This document shows, one piece after another, positions 14,036 to 23,300 of a stretch of 42,730 nucleotides of DNA (position 1 is its first letter; each line of letters opens with the position of its first letter). The position numbers and the translations under genes are program-made. The stretch is from a virus. The stretch lies in the IMG/VR virus record IMGVR_UViG_3300042484_000777, positions 1 through 42,730 of that record. The stretch is one strand, 5' to 3'. Below the pieces are notes generated by a model. It saw nothing but the letters and a program-made list of their open reading frames with translations. It ran no database searches and was not told the origin of the DNA.

Positions 14036-14911
14036 ATGACTGACCGTTCAAAATTTGAGCAGATGCTCGAACATCTTATTAATGAAGATGAACAAAAAGC
14101 TAAAGAATTATTTCATGACATCGTGGTTGCAAAGTCACGTGAGATTTATGAAACTCTAATTTCTGAAGACTTTGATGAAGGCATGATGCCTGATGAAATG
14201 CCAGCTGAAGAACCAGAAATGGAAGCCAGCGACGAATTTTCCGGCGATGACGCAACCGACGACATGATGGGCGACATTGAAGGTGGAGATGAAGAAGAAG
14301 GTGGTGACATGGGTGGTGACGACGTATCACTAAGTGGTGGTGACGTTGATGAACTACAAGACCGTGTTGTGGACCTAGAAGATGCATTAGATGCATTACG
14401 TGATGAATTTGAAAGCCTAATGGGCGGCGAAGAAGGTGGCGATGACATGGGCGGTGATGACATGGGTGACGAACCAGTTCCTGAAATGGACGGTATGTCA
14501 CAAGAAATGCCAGCAATGGAAGTTCGTGATGACGACGAAGATGAAGATAACAACAACAACACAGATGAAGCTTTCATTCGTGAATACGTAGAAAAAGTTA
14601 CAGCAGCCAAAGGTGGCGATGACGGTGCAAATACAAAAAGCACAGTAGCTAAAAAGAATGACATGGGTGGTACAAGTGGTAACCTAAACAAAGCATTTGC
14701 TGACAACGGCAAAGGTGGAACACAAGGTGGTTTACTAAACCCAAGTACTAAAGATTTGAATTCAGGTAACGTAAATGTTCCTGGAGGCAAAGCAGGCGTG
14801 AAGCACCTAAAAACTGTTTCAGGCGGACACGGTGCAGAGAAGAAAAGCACTGGTGACAATGGCGCAAATACCAACAGCCCAATTAATGGTGCTCCAGGTA
14901 GAGCGAAGTAA
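14036..14911 (+). CDS. Prohead core protein, gp67-like with long acidic and Gly-rich tail
   Basis: The 291-residue protein begins with a helical segment FEQMLEHLINEDEQKAKELF then HDIVVAKSREIYETLISE. It resembles the start of T4 gp67 (alternating Leu/Ala with KLF or ELF and a following Ala-rich helix). Residues ~45-180 are extremely acidic (Asp/Glu/Gly/Met), with a short heptad segment (VDELQDRVVDLEDALDAL) embedded. The last 110 residues are Gly/Asn/Lys-rich and basic. T4 gp67 is only 80 residues, so this is a much enlarged version, probably shredded by gp21 during head maturation. It lies directly before the protease gene (7-base gap). The family assignment is moderately certain. Confidence 0.7.
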   Translation: MTDRSKFEQMLEHLINEDEQKAKELFHDIVVAKSREIYETLISEDFDEGMMPDEMPAEEPEMEASDEFSGDDATDDMMGDIEGGDEEEGGDMGGDDVSLSGGDVDELQDRVVDLEDALDALRDEFESLMGGEEGGDDMGGDDMGDEPVPEMDGMSQEMPAMEVRDDDEDEDNNNNTDEAFIREYVEKVTAAKGGDDGANTKSTVAKKNDMGGTSGNLNKAFADNGKGGTQGGLLNPSTKDLNSGNVNVPGGKAGVKHLKTVSGGHGAEKKSTGDNGANTNSPINGAPGRAK

Positions 14912-14918
14912 TTAGCAT

Positions 14919-15554
14919 ATGCAAAAGATGAACTATCTTCGTGAGAACCTCAGCTTTGACCAAGCCCGTATGGTGGTTGAGTCTGAGGGTGAAAACGGGA
15001 AAAACTTGTACATGAAAGGTATCTGTATACAGGGCGGCATTAAAAATGCTAACCAACGTGTATATCCTGTAGACGAGATTGAGCGAGCTGTCAAAACTTT
15101 GAACGATCAAATTACTGGCGGATATAGTGTACTAGGCGAAGTAGATCATCCAGATGACTTAAAAATAAATTTGGACCGTGTTAGCCACATGATTACTGAA
15201 ATGTGGATGGACGGTCCAAATGGTTATGGAAAGTTCAAGATTCTGCCAACTCCAATGGGCCAACTAGTGCGAACTATGTTGGAATCCGGCGTAAAGTTGG
15301 GAGTTTCCAGTCGAGGCTCAGGTAACGTCAGTGGTGACGGAACTGGAAGAGTCAGCGATTTTGAGATTATCACAGTAGATGTGGTAGCTCAACCCAGTGC
15401 ACCAGGTGCATATCCAACACCAATTTACGAACACTTAATGGGAACAAGAGGTGGTCTTAATGCCTTGCGTATAGCGCAAGAGGTGAAGGGTGACCCTAAA
15501 GCACAGCGTTATCTTAAAGAGAGCTTATTAGGTATAATAAGCAAGCTCCAATAA
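14919..15554 (+). CDS. gp21: Prohead core protease gp21
   Basis: The 211-residue protein has the length and motifs of the T4 prohead protease (MEROPS S80-type, T4 gp21 212 residues): GGYSVLGEVDHPDD with His77, and GVKLGVSSRGSG with the active Ser at 130 or 131. The following FEIITVDVVAQPSAPGA supplies the third conserved block. It cuts scaffold, core and capsid proteins after (I/L)-x-E. Two in-frame ATGs (14919 and 14928) are possible; neither has a clear ribosome site, so translation may be coupled to the gene before it. Confidence 0.92.
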   Translation: MQKMNYLRENLSFDQARMVVESEGENGKNLYMKGICIQGGIKNANQRVYPVDEIERAVKTLNDQITGGYSVLGEVDHPDDLKINLDRVSHMITEMWMDGPNGYGKFKILPTPMGQLVRTMLESGVKLGVSSRGSGNVSGDGTGRVSDFEIITVDVVAQPSAPGAYPTPIYEHLMGTRGGLNALRIAQEVKGDPKAQRYLKESLLGIISKLQ

Positions 15555-15567
15555 AAAGGAGAATCAC

Positions 15568-16662
15568 ATGTTGGATGTTTTAAAAAATCTATTTGAGAAC
15601 AATGTGATTTCTGAGGAACTCAAAGCTCAGATTGAGGAATCATGGCAAACTCGTGTAAACGAGAATCGTGAAGCTGTCACTCAAGAGTTAAGAGAAGAGT
15701 TTAGTCAACGATATGAACACGATCGTCAAGTGATGGTAGAAGCCATTGACCGCATGGTCAGTGATCAACTAGCACCTGAAATTGCTGAATTTATTGAAGA
15801 CCGCGCTCAGTTAGCCGAAGCTAAAGCCAAGTATGCAGTTAAGATGAAACAAGATGCACAGGTTATGAAGGAATTCGTAACTCGTCAACTAGCTTCTGAA
15901 GTAAGAGAATTGCATGAAGACCAAAAAGTCATGGCTGATAAATTCTTCAAACTAGAAGAATTTGTAGTAGAAGCACTAGCCAATGAAATTGCCGAGTTTT
16001 ATAAAGACAAGCAGGATCTAGCTGAAACGAAAGTTCGCTTGATCCGTGAAGGTAAAAAACAACTTGCTGGTATTAAATCTGAGTTTGTAAGTCGCGCAGC
16101 CAAGATGGTTGAATCTGTAGTTGAGACTAGTTTGAAGAATGAACTAACACAACTACGTGAAGACATTGACGCCGCACGTAAAGCAGACTTTGGACGTAAA
16201 ATATTCGAAGCTTTTAGCAACGAATTCCAAACAAGTTACATTAATGAAAAATCAGAAACTGCAAAATTGCTCAAGGTCATAGACAAGAAACAATTTGACG
16301 TTGTTGAGGCACAAACTGTTGCCGTGACAGCACAAAAAATTATAGAAAGCAAAGAGGCAGAGATCCGTGCATTGAAAGAAAGCATGGTGAGAAAATCAAC
16401 TATGGGTGAACTATTGGCACCGTTAAATTCGGACCAAAAAGAAATCATGGGTGAATTATTAGAAAGTGTGCAGACCGCAAAACTGCATGACAGTTTTAAC
16501 AAGTATTTGCCTACAGTAATTGAAGGCAATGCTCCGCAGAAGAAACAGGCTCTTGTAGAGGCAAAAGAAATTACAGGAAATAAAATTTCCAACAGCAACC
16601 GTAGCAGTGAGAACGACAATAACATCGTTGATATTCGTCGACTCGCTGGACTAAAAATTTAA
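15568..16662 (+). CDS. gp22: Prohead scaffold protein gp22
   Basis: The 364-residue protein is almost entirely charged helix and coiled coil (Glu, Lys, Ala, Gln, Arg), lying between the protease and the major capsid gene as T4 gp22 does. It contains many potential gp21 cleavage sites of the type I-x-E or L-x-E (for example IAEFI, LAEAK), as expected for a scaffold that is degraded to small peptides. It is longer than T4 gp22 (269). The ribosome site AAAGGAG is good. The C-terminus ends VDIRRLAGLKI, which resembles gp22 ends that bind the shell. The call rests on position, composition and these motifs. Confidence 0.88.
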   Translation: MLDVLKNLFENNVISEELKAQIEESWQTRVNENREAVTQELREEFSQRYEHDRQVMVEAIDRMVSDQLAPEIAEFIEDRAQLAEAKAKYAVKMKQDAQVMKEFVTRQLASEVRELHEDQKVMADKFFKLEEFVVEALANEIAEFYKDKQDLAETKVRLIREGKKQLAGIKSEFVSRAAKMVESVVETSLKNELTQLREDIDAARKADFGRKIFEAFSNEFQTSYINEKSETAKLLKVIDKKQFDVVEAQTVAVTAQKIIESKEAEIRALKESMVRKSTMGELLAPLNSDQKEIMGELLESVQTAKLHDSFNKYLPTVIEGNAPQKKQALVEAKEITGNKISNSNRSSENDNNIVDIRRLAGLKI

Positions 16663-16673
16663 GGAGAATTTAA

Positions 16674-17843
16674 ATGTCAGAACTACTACACGGCCGTTGG
16701 CAGGAAACTAAAGAGGCCCTACTTGAAGGCCTACAAGGTACCAAGCGCACAGTTATGTCAACTACTCTCGAGAACACTCGCAAGTATTTGTCAGAATCTG
16801 CTTCAACTGGTTCTACTTCTGCCGGCAACGTCGCAACACTAAATCGCGTGATCCTTCCAGTGATCCGTCGCGTTATGCCTACCGTTATTGCTAACGAGTT
16901 AGTAGGTGTACAACCAATGACTGGTCCAGTTGGTCAAATCCATACACTACGTGTTCGCTACAGCGATACACTAAGTGGTACATATGGTGCTACTGCTGGT
17001 GAAGAGGCATTGAGCCCATTCAAGATTGCTGAAGGCTATTCCGCTAATAACGGTTCAGCTGTAACAGCCGCAGCCACAGCAGCCTTAGAAGGTGCCGCTG
17101 GTAAGCGTATGTCTATTCAGATCTTGAAACAAACAGTTGAAGCTAAGACACGTAAGTTATCAGCTCGCTGGACTTTCGAGGCTGCTCAAGATGCACAAGC
17201 CCAACAAGGCATTGACATCGAAGCAGAAATCATGGCTGCTTTAGCTCAAGAAATTACTGCTGAAATTGATCAAGAGATCATTTCTTCATTAACAACTTTA
17301 GCTGGTACACAAAACCGTCAACAATACGACCAAGCTGCCGTTAGCGGTACAGCAACATTCGTAGGTGATGAACATGCTGCCTTGGCAGTTATGATCAACC
17401 GCGTTGCTAATACCATTGCCCAACGTACACGTCGTGGCGCTGGTAACTGGGCAGTTGTAAGCCCAACAGCATTGACAATTCTACAAAGTGCTACAACTTC
17501 TGCGTTCGCAAGAACAACAGAAGGTACTTTCGAAGCACCTACAAACACTAAGTTTGTTGGTACATTGAATGGCGCAATGAAGATTTATGTTAATACCTAT
17601 GCACAAAACGACACAATCGTTGTTGGCTACAAAGGTACAGCTGAAAGTGATGCAGCCGCATTCTATTGCCCATACATTCCATTGATGAGCAGTGGAGTTG
17701 TTCTTGACCCAACAACATTCGAACCAGTCGTTTCATTCATGACACGTTATGGTTATGTTGAGTTGTCAAACACAGCAAGTTCTTTAGGTAATGCCGCTGA
17801 TTACCTAGGTACAGTTACTATTGCTAACGCAGTATTCAGCTAA
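16674..17843 (+). CDS. gp23: Major capsid protein gp23
   Basis: The 389-residue protein is a T4 gp23-type HK97-fold major capsid protein. Conserved features are LNRVILPVIRRVMPTVIANE near residues 56-75, VGVQPMTGPVGQIHTLRVRY, LSARWTFEAAQD, and GNWAVVSPTALTIL. It is clearly shorter than T4 gp23 (521), with the N-terminal region before the LNRVILPV block about 55 residues long. A likely gp21 cut site is L-S-E41 before S42; L-L-E18 before G19 is another. It has the strong AAGGAG ribosome site expected for the most abundant protein and is followed by a strong terminator. Confidence 0.95.
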   Translation: MSELLHGRWQETKEALLEGLQGTKRTVMSTTLENTRKYLSESASTGSTSAGNVATLNRVILPVIRRVMPTVIANELVGVQPMTGPVGQIHTLRVRYSDTLSGTYGATAGEEALSPFKIAEGYSANNGSAVTAAATAALEGAAGKRMSIQILKQTVEAKTRKLSARWTFEAAQDAQAQQGIDIEAEIMAALAQEITAEIDQEIISSLTTLAGTQNRQQYDQAAVSGTATFVGDEHAALAVMINRVANTIAQRTRRGAGNWAVVSPTALTILQSATTSAFARTTEGTFEAPTNTKFVGTLNGAMKIYVNTYAQNDTIVVGYKGTAESDAAAFYCPYIPLMSSGVVLDPTTFEPVVSFMTRYGYVELSNTASSLGNAADYLGTVTIANAVFS

Positions 17844-17871
17844 TCAACATACCGAAAGGTTGTAGATTATG

Positions 17872-17898
17872 AAAGGGACTCTTCGGAGTCCTTTTTTT
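17872..17898 (+). terminator. Rho-independent terminator with UUCG loop after gp23
   Basis: GGACTC (17876-17881) pairs with GAGTCC (17886-17891) around a TTCG loop closed by C-G, followed by seven Ts (17892-17898) and preceded by As. This is a textbook terminator ending the head operon 28 bases after the gp23 stop. Confidence 0.95.
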
Positions 17899-17904
17899 AT
17901 TCCA

Positions 17905-17912
17905 GCTAAATA
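17905..17912 (+). promoter_or_regulatory. Late promoter candidate (GCTAAATA) for the first fibre operon
   Basis: GCTAAATA follows 6 bases after the gp23 terminator. It would start a transcript near 17918 with an 80-base leader that can form ATTCAC/GTGAAT (17922-17938) and GCGG/CCGC (17945-17960) hairpins before the AAGGAG site and the ATG at 17999. Confidence 0.6.
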
Positions 17913-17998
17913 CATAGTAATGATTCACATGGGGTGAATTTTATGCGGAAATCCAACCGCGTACGGTCTAGAACGCCGTTATTCTTAAGGAGAACAAA

Positions 17999-18379
17999 AT
18001 GGGACGTCCAATTAATAAAAGATGGTTTGGCACAACAGGTACTGGTACAGGTACTGGAAAATTTTCAGGCAACAACTTGCCTATTAGATTTAAACTAGGT
18101 GGCACAGTATACGAAGGTTACATTACTAAGCAAACAGGTAGCAACCGTTATAGAGTAAGTACTGACGATGGCTCAACTGCCACAGGTACTGTATATTTAA
18201 AAAATGCAATTCTTCCAGCAAATAATGGCGAAGGAGCCTTAGTAGGTTTCTTTAACGGCAGTGCTACACTTATTAGAGATCTAAGAAGTAGAATTGCTAT
18301 TGATTATAGTGGTGTAAGATACAAGTGGACATTATCAGATGACTCTACTGAAACATTAATTATATTAACAGCTATCTAA
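17999..18379 (+). CDS. Small virion structural protein, unknown
   Basis: A 126-residue protein starting MGRPINKRWFGTTGTGTGTG. A short Gly/Thr repeat leads to a beta-rich body (FKLGGTVYEGYITKQTGSNR, later SGVRYKWTLSDDSTE). It is the first gene after the gp23 terminator and its own late promoter, with a strong AAGGAG site. Similar short proteins with the MGRPINK start occur near capsid genes of T4-like aquatic phages, in my recollection, without known role. A head decoration or virion surface protein is a reasonable guess. Confidence 0.75.
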   Translation: MGRPINKRWFGTTGTGTGTGKFSGNNLPIRFKLGGTVYEGYITKQTGSNRYRVSTDDGSTATGTVYLKNAILPANNGEGALVGFFNGSATLIRDLRSRIAIDYSGVRYKWTLSDDSTETLIILTAI

Positions 18380-18380
18380 T

Positions 18381-19382
18381 ATGTCAAAAGTTGTCAAAGT
18401 ACAAGATGGTAACTATCGCATAGTTACACAACTTAATGGTACAATTACTTTAGATACCGGGGCTCAACTTGGTAGTGTAATTGTTACGGGTGATTTGGTT
18501 GTATTGGGTAATACCACTACAGTTGATTCTGAAACTTTGACAATCAAAGACAACATTGTTTATATAAACGTGGGTGAAACTGGCAACGGTATCACTTTAG
18601 AAAAAGCGGGACTTGACATTGATCGAGGAAATCGTGGTGTAGTAAGTTTTTACTACAATGAAAATTTATCTCATATCAAAAACGATGGCACGATTGGTGT
18701 TGGGTCTTTCAGCTTGATTCACAGTTCAGGAAATGAAGTAAACGAAATATCAGGATTAAATGTGGGTTCTCTAAACACTCAAATAACTGGTGGCTGGAGA
18801 GACTTAACAATATACACGGGCCCAACAGTGGGCGGTGGAACACTTTCAGTTAGTGGCACACCAGATTACGAATTACGTGTGACAGATGATGATGACATTC
18901 CAAACAAAAAATTTGTTAACGACTATGTGGCAGCGGCAAGCGGACAAGCACTAGTTGACCAATTTTATAGATTTAACAGCGCAACATCAACTAGATACAA
19001 TACTGGTGGTAGAGCATATGACACTGGTGCTGGCGATGCAGCCAGCAAAATTGTATTTGAAGTTGACGGGCAAACACAAGGTCAATTTGATCTTACAGGA
19101 TTCTCTGTAAACGATATAACAATTAATGACACTGTAATATCAACCACAGTGTCAAACGCAAATTTAGAATTACGTCCAAACGGTAGTGGTCTTGTGCAAA
19201 TACAATCAGCAGTTGCACTAGCTGATTTGGCTTCAGATCCAAGTTCAACCAGTGGACAAAACAAACTATATAGTAAAGCAACGCAAGGCCCTGGCGGCAC
19301 TGGCATTAATTTTGTAAACGCTACTACATCTGGTGAATTAATCAGCAGTAAGAAAGCGTTGCTTTACGCATTACTATTTTAA
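18381..19382 (+). CDS. Fibre-like virion protein
   Basis: The 333-residue protein carries modules shared with the large fibres downstream. GDLVVLGNTTTVDSETLTIK near residues 36-55 is the G-N-x-x-V-x-G-T-T-T-V block also present at 27963 and 20347. Near residues 246-275, TISTTVSNANLELRPNGSG-type sequence matches the repeat in the 2300-residue fibre. Between them, PNKKFVNDYVAAASGQALVD resembles short coiled segments of fibres. The C-terminus ends SSKKALLYALLF. It is probably a beta-rich trimeric fibre or collar component. It starts 1 base after the preceding stop and is followed by three small genes of the same kind. Confidence 0.75.
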   Translation: MSKVVKVQDGNYRIVTQLNGTITLDTGAQLGSVIVTGDLVVLGNTTTVDSETLTIKDNIVYINVGETGNGITLEKAGLDIDRGNRGVVSFYYNENLSHIKNDGTIGVGSFSLIHSSGNEVNEISGLNVGSLNTQITGGWRDLTIYTGPTVGGGTLSVSGTPDYELRVTDDDDIPNKKFVNDYVAAASGQALVDQFYRFNSATSTRYNTGGRAYDTGAGDAASKIVFEVDGQTQGQFDLTGFSVNDITINDTVISTTVSNANLELRPNGSGLVQIQSAVALADLASDPSSTSGQNKLYSKATQGPGGTGINFVNATTSGELISSKKALLYALLF

Positions 19383-19391
19383 GGAACCAGC

Positions 19392-19712
19392 ATGGCAATC
19401 GAAAGCACACTAATTACAAGCACTCCAACAGCAATTTTCACTTGCCCAGCAGGTCAAGAATTTGCCTTAACAACCATGTTCTTTTGTAATTATAGCGGAT
19501 CAGATGTTGTTTTACAATCATTGAATTTGGTGCCAAGCGGTGGATCTGCAAGTGCTACAAATAGAATTGTACATAATTTAACTATACCAGCTGGCGAAAC
19601 ATTTACATTTGACAGTGAAAAAATTATTTTAGGTTCAGGTGATTTTGTCAGTGCAGTTGTGGATGCGGATACTAGATTAAACGTGACGTTCTGTACATTA
19701 AGAGTTAGCTAA
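19392..19712 (+). CDS. Small beta-sandwich-like virion protein
   Basis: The 106-residue protein starts with MAIESTLITSTPTAIFTCPA and is made of alternating beta strands, with a central IPAGETFTFDSEK turn. The plan (short strands, IPAG in the middle, final VTFCTLRV strand) resembles the 110-residue protein at 27253, which also has an IPAG turn and ends in a SVLEI strand. This is a small virion protein next to fibres, perhaps a fibre connector. The family is not recognised. The AAGGAA site before the ATG is adequate. Confidence 0.72.
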   Translation: MAIESTLITSTPTAIFTCPAGQEFALTTMFFCNYSGSDVVLQSLNLVPSGGSASATNRIVHNLTIPAGETFTFDSEKIILGSGDFVSAVVDADTRLNVTFCTLRVS

Positions 19713-19713
19713 T

Positions 19714-20217
19714 ATGAAGTTTTTAAAGAAATTACAACTGGCAAAAAAGAATCTTACTGACGACAGAATTGCTGTTGACGCCAATTCATTGGTGTACTTT
19801 GAATCAACTAATGCAATAAAATTGCCAATTGGTACAACAAATCAACAACCTGGACAAAGCGGTAATACAGTTACTAGTCCAGCTAATGGTATGGTTAGAT
19901 ATAATTCTAGTACTAATGAATTTGAAGCACGTCAGAATGGTGCTTGGCGAAATGTTAGATTTAAAGAAGCAACAACAATTACACAACAAAGTGCTGGTAC
20001 CGGTGACGGCACTGAAACAAAATTTGGACCTTTAAGTCCAGTTCCAACGGCGGCACAAAACGTTTTAGTATTAGTTGAAAACGTCATGCAAATAGCAACA
20101 ACAAACTACACCTTGGTACAAAACCCAGGCGGATATGCCGCTGGTTGGTACATTTCCTTTACCAGTGCAGTACCCGTTGGCAAACCTGTAACAGTACTAC
20201 ACGGTTTCGACCAGTAA
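19714..20217 (+). CDS. Short fibre-module protein with QRP/RYN block
   Basis: The 167-residue protein has a helical start (MKFLKKLQLAKKNLTDDRIA). Then comes the fibre module KLPIGTTNQQPGQ, GMVRYNSSTNEFEARQNGAW, seen also in the 2300-residue fibre and in the gene at 39639. It ends with a beta domain, GDGTETKFGPLSPVP then VLVENVMQIATTNYTLV, of the type found at the end of the large fibre. It lies 1 base after the previous gene and ends the first small-gene group. Likely a fibre-associated connector or a short fibre. Confidence 0.72.
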   Translation: MKFLKKLQLAKKNLTDDRIAVDANSLVYFESTNAIKLPIGTTNQQPGQSGNTVTSPANGMVRYNSSTNEFEARQNGAWRNVRFKEATTITQQSAGTGDGTETKFGPLSPVPTAAQNVLVLVENVMQIATTNYTLVQNPGGYAAGWYISFTSAVPVGKPVTVLHGFDQ

Positions 20218-20238
20218 ACCCCCTTTATTCCAATTTCC

Positions 20239-20246
20239 GATAAATA
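20239..20246 (+). promoter_or_regulatory. Late promoter candidate (GATAAATA) for the giant fibre
   Basis: GATAAATA is identical to the copies at 8678 and 27936. It lies 100 bases before the ATG at 20347 and opens a structured leader. Confidence 0.6.
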
Positions 20247-20281
20247 TATTTGCACACGCTAAACTAAGTTTGGCTGGGCTA

Positions 20282-20337
20282 TTAGACTGTGGTAAACCCG
20301 CAATGTAAGGTGGTTATCCGTGTAACACGGTGTCTAA
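20282..20337 (+). other. Structured leader of the giant fibre gene
   Basis: TTAGAC (20282-20287) pairs with GTCTAA (20332-20337), enclosing a CCGTG-TAA-CACGG hairpin (20318-20330) and a GTGG/CC-rich segment. The closing stem ends next to the AAGGAG ribosome site, so folding may affect translation start. Confidence 0.45.
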
Positions 20338-20346
20338 GGAGAGCGT

Positions 20347-23300
20347 ATGGCCATTGGTCGAATTTCCGGTCCGCTCTTGAAAGAAGATTTGCTTCGTGAT
20401 GAAGTAAATTTGGCTTTTGAGACGAACCTACTGTATCTTGATGTTAATACCCATGCCGCTGATGTTGCAAGTAATCCGCTGGATTCAACCTTGTGGACTG
20501 GTAACATTGGTATTAGAAATACCAATCCCGCTTATCCCTTAGACATAACAGGCACACTTCGTGCAACAAACATCAGAGGCGGATTGCTGGATATTGACAA
20601 CGTCAATATTAATGGCAACACTATCACTACCAGCGTTGGTGGATTGATATTAGACACAGCCACAAACTCTGACAATGTAACAATCAACAGTGACGTATTA
20701 ATCAACGGTAACTTACATGCTACTGGTAGTATTACTGCTGACGGGTCATTAACACTGGGTGATGCAAATACAGACAACGTGGTATTTGCCGCAGACATCA
20801 ATAGTGACTTTTATCCAAACATCACTGACACTTATAATTTAGGTGGCACTAGCAAACGCTGGAACAAAGCACACTTAGCAATAGCAGAAATTGGTGATGT
20901 TTATGTATCTAGCAGTACAGTTACTAGTAGCTTAACCAATGGCAATTTAAATTTAAACAGCAACGGTTCTGGATTTGTTGTAATTAACGGTTCGTTGACT
21001 ATCAGTTCTAACGGCACTGTATCTTTACCAAGAGACATTACTGTAGGTGGAAATTTAACAGTAGTTGGCGATATCATTGGCGGCCCACTACGCACTGACG
21101 ACATACAAATTGTTGGCAATAGAATTGAAACAACAAGTTCAAATAGCAATTTTGAAATTAATACAGTTGGTACTGGTTCAATTGAATTATTGGCAAATTC
21201 AAACGTAACTGGTACATTTGGAGTTAGTGGACTATCAACACTGGCTCAAGCACAGATTAGTGACTTAACTAGTGGTCGTGTGACATATGCCAGTACTAGC
21301 GGTAGGCTAGTTGACAGCGGTAACTTGACATTTAGCGGAACAACATTAACAGTTACTGGTAACGAAACAGTGACTGGGTTGGCAACTCTAGCACAGGCTC
21401 AAGTTAGTGATTTAACTAGCGGTCGAGTAACATTTGCTGGAACAAGTGGAAGACTTCAAGACAGTAGCGCACTAACATTTGCTAACGGTACATTAACTGT
21501 AGGAACAAGTGTAAGTGTAAGTGGCACTGGCGGCGATATCACAATGACTGGTGGTAATATCACTGGTGTTGGTAACATATCAACCGTTGGATTATCTGTA
21601 AGCAACAATGCAACTATCAGTGGTACATTATATGTAACTGGTGATATTGTAGGTGGTCCATTACGCACAGATGACATACAGATTGTTGGTAATAGAATTG
21701 AAACAACCAGTTCAAATAGCAATTTTGAAATCAATACAGTTGGTACTGGCACAATTGAATTGTTGGCAAATTCAAACGTAACTGGTACGTTTGGTGTAAG
21801 TGGTCTATCAACATTGGCTCAAGCACAGATAACTGACTTAACCAGCGGTCGTGTAACATATGCCAGTACCAGCGGCAGATTAATTGACAGCGCAAATTTT
21901 ACTTTCAATGGCTTTACTCTAACTGTAACTGGTGACGAGACAGTAACTGGAACAGCAACAGTAGGTAATTTAGTTGTAAACGGATCTACCACACTTTCTG
22001 GTCCAATAGCTACTAATGATAATTTAACTGTTGGCGGAACACTGTACGTAACTGGTGATATTGTAGGTGGTCCATTACGTACAGATGACATACAGATCGT
22101 TGGCAATAGGATTGAAACTACTGCCACAAACAGCAACTTTGAAGTTAATACTGTTGGCACTGGTAGCATTGAATTGCTGGCCAACACAAATGTTACTGGC
22201 AACTTGGGTGTAAGCGGCAATGTTGATGTAACTGGTAACATTACACTAGGCGGTAATATCCGCATTGGTGACACAACTCTTGATACAATCAATGTAGTTG
22301 CAGATTTTACCAGTGATCTAGTACCAGATGTAGGTAACTCATTTGATCTTGGTACTGGCACAAAACCTTGGCGAGTAATCTACGCCGCAGAATTTAATAA
22401 TGGTGTTATTCGTATTGACGATAACATTATTACAACCACAGTTTCAAATGCTAATTTAGATTTACGTGCTAATGGAACTGGCAATATAGTATTAGCCAAC
22501 CACGTAACTGTTGAGGGTGTAACAAGCACAGGCGCAACTGGTACCAGACAGTTTGTATTTGATACAAGTCCAACAATTAGCGGAGCAACATTAACTAACC
22601 ACGTAACTGTTGAAGGCGTAACAAGCACTGGAGCAACTGGTACTGGAAATATTGTATTTTCAGCAAGCCCAACTGTAACTGGAACGCTAACGATAACTGG
22701 TAATCAAACAGTTACGGGTACAATTACAACTAATAATTTAACAGTAAACGATAATGCCACAGTAAGTGGAACACTATACGTAACTGGTGATATTGTAGGC
22801 GGTCCATTACGTACTGATGACATACAGATCGTTGGCAATAGAATTGAGACCACTGCTACAAATAGCAATTTTGAAGTTAACACAACAGGTACTGGCACAA
22901 TTGAACTACTAGCTGACACAAATGTAACTGGCAATTTAAATGTCAGCGGCAGTATAGATGTGGTTGGTGACATAACACTGGGCGGAAATATCCGTATTGG
23001 TGACACAACTTTAGATAGCGTTACAGTTGTTGCCGACTTTACCAGTGATTTGATTCCAAATACCAGCAATGAATATGACTTAGGTACCAGTGCAAAACAG
23101 TGGCGAGTATTAAATGCCGCAGAATTTAACAACGGTGTTATCCGCATTGACGATAACACTATTAAAACTACAGTATCTAATGCAAATTTAGAATTAGATA
23201 CAAATGGCACTGGGTCCATTGAATTACAATCTAATACTAACATCACTGGTAATATTACAGTAAGTGGTGGAACAACCAGTACTATTAATGGTATTACAAT

